NCBI GenBank assembly: GCA_019636625.1
Contig: JAHBXE010000018.1
Coordinates: forward strand, 1 to 64,000
Source: Phycisphaeraceae bacterium
GTDB taxonomy: Bacteria; Planctomycetota; Phycisphaerae; Phycisphaerales; UBA1924
Direction: 5' to 3'
DNA length: 64,000 nucleotides
Positions 33,844-42,030 of the stretch are shown in pieces (the stretch's first letter is position 1; each line of letters opens with the position of its first letter). The notes beneath the pieces were generated by a model, which saw only the letters and a list, made by a program, of their open reading frames with translations, searched no databases and had not been told where the DNA came from. Position numbers and translations under genes: made by a program.

Positions 33844-34617
33844 TTACCGCCGATGCGCCCGGACGATGAGTTCCTTCATCTCGCGGACCGCCTCGCGCAG
33901 GCCCGTAAAGACGGCGCGGGAAACGATCGCATGACCGATGTGGAGTTCGCTGATGCCGGGGAGGGCGGCGATGCGGACGACGTTGAAGTAGTTCAGCGCG
34001 TGCCCGGCGTTGAAGCGCATGCCGGAGGCGGCGATCTGCGCCCCGGCCATGGCGACAGCCTCCAGTTCGGCGTTGAGGCGCGGCCGGAGCATGTCGCCCC
34101 CGCACTCGGCAAAGGCCCGCGCGTAGGGACCTGTGTGCAGTTCGCACATCTGGAAACCCGCGTTCCGGGCCGCCTCGATCTGCGTCGCGTCCGCATCGAT
34201 GAACGCGGAGACGGTGATGCCCGCATCGCGCAGCCGCGAGACGACCTCCTTCATCCGCGCCGCCTGTCCCTTCACGTTCAGTCCTCCTTCGGTCGTCACC
34301 TCCTGCCGACCTTCGGGCACGAGGGTGACCATGTGGACCTTGTGCGCGATGGCGATGCCGACCATCTCGTCGGTCGCGGCCATTTCGAGGTTCAGCTTGG
34401 CACGGACCGTGCGCGCGAGCAGGTCGAGGTCGCGGTCCTGGATGTGCCGCCGATCCTCACGGAGGTGCACGGTGATGATGTCGGCGCCGCCGAGTTCGGC
34501 CTCGTGCGCCGCGAGCACGGGGTCGGGCTCTTGGAGCGCCTCAGCTGAGGCGTTGCCGCGGTATCGGGCCTGCCGGAGCGTGGCCACGTGATCGATGTTG
34601 ACGCCCAGTTGAATCAT
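33844..34617 (-). CDS. pdxJ: Pyridoxine 5'-phosphate synthase
   Basis: 257 residues. It condenses 1-deoxyxylulose 5-phosphate with 3-amino-2-oxopropyl phosphate in the DXP-dependent vitamin B6 pathway. Signatures: [20 protein letters not shown] at the N-terminus, [56 protein letters not shown] and [17 protein letters not shown], covering the phosphate and active-site loops. The ATG at 34617 gives the standard PdxJ length; a longer frame from 34830 is not supported. TATCGT lies five bases before the ATG, with no Shine-Dalgarno sequence. ispD at 54738 encodes another enzyme that depends on DXP-derived precursors. Confidence 0.95.
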   Translation of the reverse strand: MIQLGVNIDHVATLRQARYRGNASAEALQEPDPVLAAHEAELGGADIITVHLREDRRHIQDRDLDLLARTVRAKLNLEMAATDEMVGIAIAHKVHMVTLVPEGRQEVTTEGGLNVKGQAARMKEVVSRLRDAGITVSAFIDADATQIEAARNAGFQMCELHTGPYARAFAECGGDMLRPRLNAELEAVAMAGAQIAASGMRFNAGHALNYFNVVRIAALPGISELHIGHAIVSRAVFTGLREAVREMKELIVRAHRR

Positions 34618-34889
34618 GGGACACGATAGGGAGACGCCGCTCCCTTCAGGGCAGCGGCCGATCCACGCGAGGATCCCGCCGGCTCGCAACCCGGTGAAGC
34701 GATCGAGAGCCCGACCCAGGATCCGCACGGCCCGTCCAGGTCCTTCGAGATCCCCCTGAAAGGGACGCCGCGGCTCGAACCGCGTGATCAGGGATGTTTC
34801 CCCCATGCCAAACAGGATGAATCTGTCCATTATTGCTCGGTTGCATTCTCCCCTTACTCATGGCGGGGGGTCTGTGAAAGGAGCGATCC

Positions 34890-35867
34890 ATGAAGCGGTT
34901 GATGGCGTTGATGGTGCTCGCGGGAGCGAGCGTCGCGTGCGGGAGACCGAACGATCTGTTCTCGGATGAGCCCGCCGCGCAGGGCGTGAATCCGAAGGCG
35001 ACCTTCGCGTTCTCCAAGGAGTTGTTCCATGGCGAGCCGAAGGTGGGCTGGGACGGCTTCCTCTCGGGCCTGCGGGGGTTCGAGCACTTCTACGAGCCGG
35101 TGGGCAACCCGATCTACTTCGAGTCGCCGTTCAACACGTCCGGCCTGCGGTTCCTGTACCTGCACCACGACTTCCCCAAGGGCAGCCAGTTGCAGGGTGG
35201 AGACCTGGCCGTGTACGCCTTGCAGATCCGCCTGGCGATCACGGAGCGGCTCGCCTTCATCGCCACCAAGGATGGGTACAGCGAGCTCGACGCCACGGCG
35301 CTGCCCAAGGACAACGGGTGGAACGACCTGGCCTTTGGCGGCAAGTACCTGTTCTACGTCGATCGCGAGTCGGACCTCGTTGCCGCGGCGGGCGTTCGCT
35401 GGCAGATCAAGAGCGGCGATGAAGAGGTGCTGCAGGGCGATGTGGGCGAACTGAGCCCGTTCGTCTCCGTGGCCAAGGGATGGGACAAGTTCCACCTCAT
35501 CGGCAACCTGACGTACCGCCTGCCGCTGGATGGCGACGACGGGAACGACATCCTGCAATGGGACATCCACGCGGACTACGAGATCGCGCCCGAGACGCTC
35601 CCCGGCTTTGCGCCGCTGGTCGAGCTGCACGGCCTGCACTACCTGTCCAACGGCACGCGGACCCCCCTGTGGGTCGGCGGGGCGGACTACACCAACCTCG
35701 GCTCGACGGATGTGGCCGGATCGGCGGTGATCTGGCTGGGCGTGGGCGCCCGATGGAAACTCTCCCCGAACGCCTCGATCGGCGCGACCTACGAGTTCCC
35801 GCTGACCGACCCGGACAAGGACATCTTCGACCAGCGGGTCACGGTGGACTTCCAACTGACGTGGTAA
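34890..35867 (+). CDS. Predicted exported beta-barrel-like protein
   Basis: 325 residues with an N-terminal signal (LMALMVLAGASVACG), possibly a lipoprotein signal with Cys17. The mature part alternates hydrophobic and polar residues in long strands (LAVYALQIRLAITERLAFIATKDG, DLVAAAGVRWQIKSG, HLIGNLTYRLPLDG, SAVIWLGVGARWKLSPNASIGATYEFPL) and ends in FQLTW, a pattern expected of an outer-membrane barrel or transporter-like porin. No ligand is indicated. AAAGGAG stands seven bases ahead of the ATG. A strong terminator follows, so it is monocistronic. Confidence 0.7.
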   Translation: MKRLMALMVLAGASVACGRPNDLFSDEPAAQGVNPKATFAFSKELFHGEPKVGWDGFLSGLRGFEHFYEPVGNPIYFESPFNTSGLRFLYLHHDFPKGSQLQGGDLAVYALQIRLAITERLAFIATKDGYSELDATALPKDNGWNDLAFGGKYLFYVDRESDLVAAAGVRWQIKSGDEEVLQGDVGELSPFVSVAKGWDKFHLIGNLTYRLPLDGDDGNDILQWDIHADYEIAPETLPGFAPLVELHGLHYLSNGTRTPLWVGGADYTNLGSTDVAGSAVIWLGVGARWKLSPNASIGATYEFPLTDPDKDIFDQRVTVDFQLTW

Positions 35868-35880
35868 CACCGGCGCGGTG

Positions 35881-35913
35881 AACGGGCCCGGGGAAGCCTC
35901 CCCGGGCCCGTTT
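35881..35913 (+). terminator. Rho-independent terminator after barrel-like protein gene
   Basis: Perfect 14-bp stem AACGGGCCCGGGGA / TCCCCGGGCCCGTT with a four-base loop, followed by TTTCTCATTT, starting 13 nt after the stop codon. Confidence 0.85.
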
Positions 35914-36099
35914 CTCATTTCCGGGCAGGTCCTCTTTCCTCGGAACTTTGCGGTTATCGAACGCCCGTGGCATGGAACGTGCCGGTCGTGCAGCCACGGC
36001 GGAGGCGATTGCGGCCTCCTTGCCACGCGCGCATGGCGTTGCCGCCTTCGGTATCCGATGCACTCCTCGGAGGTCCCCGCCACCGGGGCAGAGAACGTC

Positions 36100-37404
36100 A
36101 TGCCGAAGATGCGAGTGCTCATCGCCGCGCGAGGCGACCGCCGTACGGCTCTGGCCAAGGCACTGGGCGTGCACGAGGCCCATCCGATGTTTGAAGTCGG
36201 CGCCGCGGACACGCGGGAGATGCTGTTTCGTTCCCTCAGGACCGGGAACTGGCACGCCGTTGTGGTCGCGTGGACCTTCGACGGCGCGCCGGCGGAGGAG
36301 ATTCTCGCCGCGGCGTCGGAGCTGACGGTTTGCGCGCAGACCTTTGTCCTGGACGACCCATCCCGGGCTGAACCTCTCGATCAACTCGCGCACCGGATCG
36401 CGACGGGCGGAGTTCGCACGTCGGCGGTCCCCAAGGTCGGCCCACTCTCCACCTGCGAATCTCTGGACGAACTTCTCGGCGGTGGGGGGCGGCGGCCCCG
36501 CTCCGGCTTGCTCTCGTGCGTGATGCTCTCCCCGACGGGGAACGACACCGACTGGCACGGTGTCCTCGGCGCGGGCGGTGTGGCCTGCCGATGGAGGGGC
36601 GAGAACGTGCTGGTGCTCCGCCGCGCGGCAGGGCCCGGTGAGGCCGTGGTCTGGGCGGAGGCGCTTCTCGATCGCCAGGCCGGCACCAGCGCTGGCGTGA
36701 CGTGGTTCCGCGCTGAAGAACTTCAGGAAGCCAAGATCAACCAGGCCGAGCAGGCGCTAAGCATTGCCGGGTCGAGGGGCGTCGGATTGGCCACGTGGAC
36801 CAGCGTGGTCGCGGCGCACCACGCGCGGCGCCTCGCGTCCGCGATCGACCAGCCCGAGGCTCGCCGGCTCCGCTTGCTCGCGGATCTCCCGCTCGGCTCC
36901 GAGCAGCGCCGGCACCTCACCACGCACTCGGAAGAAGTCGCGGCGACCGCGCTGGACCTGGCCCGGCTGCTGCGCCTGGGCCCCGAGGCGTGTGAGCAGG
37001 TGCGCCTCGCGGGGCTGCTGCACGACTTGGGTAAGATCGCCATCCCCGACGATCTGCTCGCCAAGCCGGGGGCGCTGTCACCGATCGAGCGGCGCGTGCT
37101 CAACCGGCACGCGGCGGAAGGGGCGTGGCTCTGCGAGGCCCTGGGCATCGACACCGAGGTCGCCCGCGTTGTCCGCCATCACCACACGCGGTTCGATGCG
37201 CTGGAACTGGCGCCGGACGCCGCCCGCATCGTGGCGGTGGCCGACGCGCTGGTCACGATGACATCCATCCGGCCGTACAGCGCCGCACGCAGTTTCGAGC
37301 ACGCGCTGGCGGAGCTGCGCCGCTGCCGCGGATCGGTCTTTGATCCGCGGGTCGTGGTCGCGGCGCACATCCTTGGCGCGTCGAGCATGCGCGCCGCGGC
37401 GTGA
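36100..37404 (+). CDS. HD-domain signalling protein, HD-GYP-like but without GYP
   Basis: 434 residues. The N-terminal ~120 residues resemble a receiver-like or other alpha/beta domain (MRVLIAARGDRRTALAKALG) without an obvious phosphoacceptor context. A middle region of unknown fold follows, then a C-terminal HD domain. Metal-site residues: H276 in THSEEVA, HD at 308-309 (GLLHDLGKIAIPDDLL), H337 in RHAAEGA, HHH at 360-362 and D381 in VAVADALVTMTS. In HD-GYP phosphodiesterases HHE is followed by GYP; here the text is HHHTRFDALEL, so c-di-GMP hydrolysis is doubtful. ATG 36100 is chosen at the start of the conserved fold; 36058 is an alternative. Its stop is 7 nt from the convergent sugar dehydrogenase gene. 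Confidence 0.75.
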   Translation: MPKMRVLIAARGDRRTALAKALGVHEAHPMFEVGAADTREMLFRSLRTGNWHAVVVAWTFDGAPAEEILAAASELTVCAQTFVLDDPSRAEPLDQLAHRIATGGVRTSAVPKVGPLSTCESLDELLGGGGRRPRSGLLSCVMLSPTGNDTDWHGVLGAGGVACRWRGENVLVLRRAAGPGEAVVWAEALLDRQAGTSAGVTWFRAEELQEAKINQAEQALSIAGSRGVGLATWTSVVAAHHARRLASAIDQPEARRLRLLADLPLGSEQRRHLTTHSEEVAATALDLARLLRLGPEACEQVRLAGLLHDLGKIAIPDDLLAKPGALSPIERRVLNRHAAEGAWLCEALGIDTEVARVVRHHHTRFDALELAPDAARIVAVADALVTMTSIRPYSAARSFEHALAELRRCRGSVFDPRVVVAAHILGASSMRAAA

Positions 37405-37411
37405 GCGGGCC

Positions 37412-38791
37412 TCACGTGCAGCCGTTGGCGTACTTGTTCAGGAAGCACTGGAAGTCGTTGGCCGTCAGCGTGGGCGAGCCGGTGGAGCCGTCGCAGTTGG
37501 CATAGGGGTTCTGCGACGAGTAAGCGTTCAGGAAGCACTGGAAGTCGTTGGCCGTGAGCAGGGGCGTGCCCGTCGAGCCGTCGCAGTTGGCCCAGCAGCG
37601 CGGCACGATCTTGTAGATCTCGCCGCCGTTCTGATCGCAGATGTAGAGCTCGCCGGCCGCGTCCTCGCCAAAGGACACGATGGCGTCGATGGTCTGGCCC
37701 GGTGTGGCGAGTTCGGGGGCGCGGTTGGTGAGTTCGGTCACTGTCCCGCCGGTGTAGCGGAAGGTCCAGACCTTGGCGGAGCAGTAGTCGGCGAAGAAGT
37801 AGGTGCCCCGCAGCGCCGGCATCGCCGCGCCGCGGTAGACGTAGCCCCCCTGCACGGAGCATTCCGGCCCGTGGGGATAGGCGTGGATGGGGAAGGTGAA
37901 GTTGGTGATGCTCGAGCACGCAGCGCCGCCGGGGCCGACGGTGGTGTTGGATGCGGTGGCGCCCTCGTAGCATCGCCACCCGTAGTTCACGGCGGCAAAC
38001 GGCGGTGTTCCGTGCGCGCGGTAGTTGATCTCTTCGAAGACTTCCTGCCCCACATCGCCGATGAACAGGTCGCCCGTCGCGCGGTCGAACGAGCACCGGA
38101 AGGGGTTGCGGAGCCCGTACGCCCAGATTTCCTGTCGCTCCGTGGGCGAACCGAAGAACGGGTTCGTCGGCGGGATCGCGTAGCCCGGGCCGGGGCCGCT
38201 GACGTCGAGCCGGAGGATCTTGCCAAACACCGTCGTGAGCGACTGGCCATAGCCCTGCGGGTCGAACTCGGACCCACCGTCGCCGATCGCGGCGTACAGG
38301 TAGCCGTCCGGCCCGAACCCGATCCACCCGCCGTTGTGGTTGTTGAACTGCTTGGCCTGGCTGAGGATCACCTGCGCCGATCCCGGCTCGGCGATGTCCG
38401 GGTCCTGCGACACGGTGTACCGCGCGATCACGATGTTCCACGAGAAGTCCGTGTAGAACACGTAGAACCGGCCGTTCTTCGCGTACTGCGGGTCGAACGC
38501 CATGCCGAGCAGGCCCTGCTCGAATCCCGGCGGCACGGGAGAGATGGTGAGGAACGGCGCGGCGTTGATCTGGCCTGTCCCCAGCTTCAGGATCTTGATC
38601 TGCGCCTGCGTCGAGACGCCGCCGCTGCCCCGCTGTTCGAGGATGAAGATCCGCGAGTGATCCCCCGGAGGGGCGGTCACGAACACGGGCCGGGTCAAGC
38701 CCTGCGCCAGGCGCACTGTTGTCAACGGCTGGGCATGCGCGGCCCCTGCGGCCAGCAACAGCGCGGCAAGGCCTGTACGGATTGTGGCCAC
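37412..38791 (-). CDS. Secreted PQQ-type sugar (glucose/sorbosone) dehydrogenase with dockerin-like tag
   Basis: 459 residues with a signal peptide (GLAALLLAAGAAHAQ). The body is a six-bladed propeller of the soluble aldose sugar dehydrogenase family: LAQGLTRPVFVTAPPGDHSR, GLLGMAFDPQYAKNGRFYVFYT, NNHNGGWIGFGPDGYLYAAIGDGG, EIWAYGLRNPFRCSFDRATGDLFIGDVGQ and YVYRGAAMPALRGTYFFADYC. These bind PQQ and calcium in known members; the substrate is not predictable. The C-terminus has two tag copies (NCDGSTGTPLLTANDFQCFLN and a near copy) ending GCT. GTG start with AGGAG ahead. Directly downstream of a paralogue, so a tandem duplication. Confidence 0.85.
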   Translation of the reverse strand: MATIRTGLAALLLAAGAAHAQPLTTVRLAQGLTRPVFVTAPPGDHSRIFILEQRGSGGVSTQAQIKILKLGTGQINAAPFLTISPVPPGFEQGLLGMAFDPQYAKNGRFYVFYTDFSWNIVIARYTVSQDPDIAEPGSAQVILSQAKQFNNHNGGWIGFGPDGYLYAAIGDGGSEFDPQGYGQSLTTVFGKILRLDVSGPGPGYAIPPTNPFFGSPTERQEIWAYGLRNPFRCSFDRATGDLFIGDVGQEVFEEINYRAHGTPPFAAVNYGWRCYEGATASNTTVGPGGAACSSITNFTFPIHAYPHGPECSVQGGYVYRGAAMPALRGTYFFADYCSAKVWTFRYTGGTVTELTNRAPELATPGQTIDAIVSFGEDAAGELYICDQNGGEIYKIVPRCWANCDGSTGTPLLTANDFQCFLNAYSSQNPYANCDGSTGSPTLTANDFQCFLNKYANGCT

Positions 38792-38813
38792 GGCTCACTC
38801 TCCTGACGAATGG

Positions 38814-40172
38814 TTACGAACAGCCTGCCGCGAACTTGTTCAGGAAGCACTGGAAGTCGTTGGCGGTCAGGATCGGCGTTCCCGTGGAACCGTCGCAGTT
38901 GGCGTAGCAGTCGTTGGCGGCAAAGCGGTTCAGGAAGCACTGGAAGTCGTTCGAGGTGAGCAGGGGCGTGCCGGTCGAGCCGTCGCAGTTGGCCGCGCAG
39001 CGGGGCACGATCTTGTACAGCTCGCCGCCGCCCTGGTCGAGAATGTACATCTCGCCGTTGGCGTCTTCCGCGAAGGAGACGACGGCGTTGATCGTCTGGC
39101 CGGCGACGGCCAGTTCCGACGTTCGGTTGGTGAACTCGCTCACGGTGGTCCCGTTGTAGCGCAGGCTCCAGATCTGGTTCGTGCAGTAGTCGGCGAAGAA
39201 GTACGTGCCCCGCAGCGTGGGCATCGCACACCCGCGGTACACATACCCGCCGGTGATGGAGCAGCCCTCGCTGTGCGAGTACGTGTGGAAGGGGAACTTC
39301 ATCGTCGCGGCCGGCTGGCAGCCCGTGGTGTTGTACGCCGCGTTGCCCTCGTAGCAGCGCCAGCCGTAGTTGACGGCCGAGGTCGTGGCGGCCGGCTGGA
39401 AGTTGATCTCCTCCCAGACATCCTGGCCGACATCGGCGATGTAGAGGTCACCGGTGGCGCGGTCGAACGCGTTGCGCCACGGATTGCGGAGGCCGTACGC
39501 CCAGATTTCCTGCCGGGCCGAGGTCGAACCGAAGAACGGGTTGGTGGGCGGGATGGAGTAGCCCGCGCCGCCGCTGACGTCGATCCGCAGGAGCTTGCCG
39601 AGCAGCACGGCGACGTTCTGGCCTGCGTTGTTCGGGTCGCCGCCGCTCCCGCCGTCGCCCAGCGCGATGTACAGGTACCCATCCGGTCCGAACGCCATCC
39701 AGCCCCCGTTGTGGTTCGTGAAGGGTTGCGACTGCGTCAGGATGTTCGTTCCCGACGGGTTGGCGATGTCGGGGTTGGCGGACACGGTGTACCGCGCGAT
39801 GATCGTCGTGCCCGCGCTGTTCGTGTAGTTGATGTAGAAACGACCGTTGCTCGCGTAGTTGGGATCGAAGGCGAGGCCGAGCAGGCCCTGCTCGCTCCCC
39901 GTGCTCAGGCCCGTCACCGTCAGGAACGGCGTCGCGTTGAGCGTGTTCGTGCTCAGGTTCAGGATCCGGATGTACGCCTGCGTGCTCACCCCGCCGCTCC
40001 CGCGCTGCTCCACGATGAACAGCCGGCTGGTGTCCCCCGGGGGCGTGGTGGCGAACACCGGGCGGGTCAGGCCGGTCAGGAGCCGCTGGGTCGTCAACTG
40101 CTGGGCGTGCGCGGCGGAACCTGCGGCGAGGGTCATCGCGGCGATCGAGATCGTTCGAGTCGTCAGGGACAT
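38814..40172 (-). CDS. Secreted PQQ-type sugar dehydrogenase paralogue with dockerin-like tag
   Basis: 452 residues, sharing the complete plan of the next gene: signal (IAAMTLAAGSAAHAQ), LLTGLTRPVFATTPPGDTSRLF, GLLGLAFDPNYASNGRFYINYT, NHNGGWMAFGPDGYLYIALGDGG, EIWAYGLRNPWRNAFDRATGDLYIADVGQ and YVYRGCAMPTLRGTYFFADYC. The end has two tag copies, NCDGSTGTPLLTSNDFQCFLN and a variant, ending GCS. The two genes are 22 nt apart in the same direction; protein divergence indicates an old duplication, whereas the tag DNA is nearly identical, as if homogenised. Confidence 0.85.
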   Translation of the reverse strand: MSLTTRTISIAAMTLAAGSAAHAQQLTTQRLLTGLTRPVFATTPPGDTSRLFIVEQRGSGGVSTQAYIRILNLSTNTLNATPFLTVTGLSTGSEQGLLGLAFDPNYASNGRFYINYTNSAGTTIIARYTVSANPDIANPSGTNILTQSQPFTNHNGGWMAFGPDGYLYIALGDGGSGGDPNNAGQNVAVLLGKLLRIDVSGGAGYSIPPTNPFFGSTSARQEIWAYGLRNPWRNAFDRATGDLYIADVGQDVWEEINFQPAATTSAVNYGWRCYEGNAAYNTTGCQPAATMKFPFHTYSHSEGCSITGGYVYRGCAMPTLRGTYFFADYCTNQIWSLRYNGTTVSEFTNRTSELAVAGQTINAVVSFAEDANGEMYILDQGGGELYKIVPRCAANCDGSTGTPLLTSNDFQCFLNRFAANDCYANCDGSTGTPILTANDFQCFLNKFAAGCS

Positions 40173-40293
40173 GGTTCTCTCTCTGCGTGAGGGGTTGTGT
40201 GGACGATCGGCCGGGCCCGAAGGCCCGCCGGGTGAGACTCATTCGCACCCCGGACACCCCGGGTTGCTCTTGTTCCTCCTGTTCGACGGGCTC

Positions 40294-41835
40294 TCAGGAA
40301 CATCCCGCGGCGAACTTGTTCAGGAAGCACTGGAAGTCGTTGGCTGTCAAACTGGGTTGACCCGTGGAGCCGTCGCAGTTGGCGTATGTCTCGCTCGCCG
40401 CGAACTTGTTCAGGAAGCACTGGAAGTCGTTGGCGGTGAGGCGCGGCTGTCCCGTTGACCCGTCGCAGTTGGCGTAGCACGGGGGCGTGCAGGCGGTGGC
40501 GCAGGACGTAAGCGGCCCGGCCCAGGATGTGCCCGGGATCACGCCGCAGTCCGACTGGGTGAGCGTCAGACACCCTCCGGAACTCAGGCAGCAGGCCCCC
40601 GTCGGTTGCGGGCAGGGGTTGGAGCAGTTCGTGCCCGTTCCCCGGAATGTTCCGCCTTGGCTCGTGCACTGCAGGGAAGTGACCCCCGTGAGGCACTGGC
40701 CATCGGGCAGGCAGCACGCGCCGGTTGGGCACGTGTTGCCGGCGGCGCAGGTCGTGCCGCCGCCCAGCCAGGTGCCGCCCGCGGTCGTGCAATCGGCCGA
40801 CGACAGGGAGAGACAGGAACCGCCGGTGAAGCAGCATGCGCCGTTGGGTTGCGGGCATGGCGAGGCGCACGTCGAGCCGTCGCCCCGGTACGTGCCGCCC
40901 TGGCTCGAGCAGTTCGCGGGGGTCTGCGCCGTTACGCACTGTCCCGAGGGCAAACAGCACGCCCCGACCCCCGGGGTGCAGTTCAGCACGCTCGACCACG
41001 TTGTCCGGGATACCCAGTCTCCCGTCGGGCGGCAAAGCGAGATGAGATTGGCAAAGGTGGACCAGCCGCCGTTGGAGGGACATCCCAGGATGCCGCAGTT
41101 CACGCCGAACAGCCAGTTCGCGGTCGACGCCGCCAGCCCGGAGACATCCGTCGTGGGGAAGGCGTTCGAGTTCGTTGGCGGGGCCGTCGTGCAGGGGTTC
41201 TGCGTCTGGTTGTGATGCTGGTCGATCCGGAACGCCACCGTGAACTGGTTGCTCCCGTTGTTCTGGATGATCAACTGCTCCGGGTCGTTCGGATCGATCG
41301 AGAACGTCACATTCACCCCGTTGGTCCCGGGGGGGAGCACGATGTGCGGGAGGATCACATCGTCGGATGAATAGGTCGCCACCAGCGTGCCGTTGGTCGG
41401 CGTCCCCTGGTAGTACAGCATCGACCACTTGGTCGTCGTGGTCTGGTTCGTGGCGGATGTCGCCACGATGAACTCGGTCATGTTGATCTTGATCGGCCAC
41501 TCGCTGGCGGGCACGGTGTACGTCATCCCCGCCATTTCGCTCTGGGCAAAGCCCGCCTGGAGCGTGTACGACCCTCCTGTGAAGCTCGCGTCCGTATGCG
41601 TCGCGATGATGTTGCACGACCGGCCCACCGACCCCGTGAACGGGCCCGAAACGGGACCCCGCGGCGACACGTACAGGTGATCCACGCGATCCAGAGCAAT
41701 CGGGATCGCTTCCCGCCTCACGCTCGAGGACCTGTCCTTGGGCTGGGCCGATGCCGCCGTGCCGGCCACGGCGATGAGCAAGACCGCCGCCCCGCCCACC
41801 AGTTTTCGATTCCGTTCGTTCCGCAAGCTGACCAT
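40294..41835 (-). CDS. Secreted cysteine-rich repeat protein with dockerin-like tag
   Basis: 513 residues with a signal peptide (GGAAVLLIAVAGTAASAQ). The N-terminal ~260 residues are a beta-rich domain of unknown function. Four copies of a ~38-residue cysteine-rich repeat follow, starting GACCLPSGQCVTAQTPANCS or similar and spaced by CPQP or CPTG; each carries about six cysteines, implying several disulfides. The end holds two tag copies (NCDGSTGQP-LTANDFQCFLN, ending GCS). Function unknown. The adjacent divergent gene encodes a disulfide-forming VKOR-DsbA fusion, a plausible maturation partner. ATG 41835 is preferred to 41868. Confidence 0.78.
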   Translation of the reverse strand: MVSLRNERNRKLVGGAAVLLIAVAGTAASAQPKDRSSSVRREAIPIALDRVDHLYVSPRGPVSGPFTGSVGRSCNIIATHTDASFTGGSYTLQAGFAQSEMAGMTYTVPASEWPIKINMTEFIVATSATNQTTTTKWSMLYYQGTPTNGTLVATYSSDDVILPHIVLPPGTNGVNVTFSIDPNDPEQLIIQNNGSNQFTVAFRIDQHHNQTQNPCTTAPPTNSNAFPTTDVSGLAASTANWLFGVNCGILGCPSNGGWSTFANLISLCRPTGDWVSRTTWSSVLNCTPGVGACCLPSGQCVTAQTPANCSSQGGTYRGDGSTCASPCPQPNGACCFTGGSCLSLSSADCTTAGGTWLGGGTTCAAGNTCPTGACCLPDGQCLTGVTSLQCTSQGGTFRGTGTNCSNPCPQPTGACCLSSGGCLTLTQSDCGVIPGTSWAGPLTSCATACTPPCYANCDGSTGQPRLTANDFQCFLNKFAASETYANCDGSTGQPSLTANDFQCFLNKFAAGCS

Positions 41836-42030
41836 GGCCGTCCTCCGGGCTGCACGCCGACGAGACAACTATCCGCCGACTTCGGGTGGCTGTTCCGCGT
41901 GATCCTGACCTTGGGCAGTGTACCTCCTCCTCCGCTTTCGCCAAGCCCAATCCGCTCCTTCGGACGCTCCGGTAACAGCGAATCCTGCCGCGATTTCCCG
42001 AGCGCTACGGGTCTCCCCGCGAAACGTACG

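Noticed and set aside
36100..37404. The HD protein as a regular c-di-GMP phosphodiesterase
   Set aside because: The GYP residues that define the HD-GYP family are absent, so only the HD fold is claimed.
40294..40490. Repeated 20-25 base blocks in the 37-44 kb region as a CRISPR array
   Set aside because: The blocks are inside coding frames, spaced about 90 nt apart in pairs, and encode the C-terminal tag; there are no spacers of uniform length and no cas genes.
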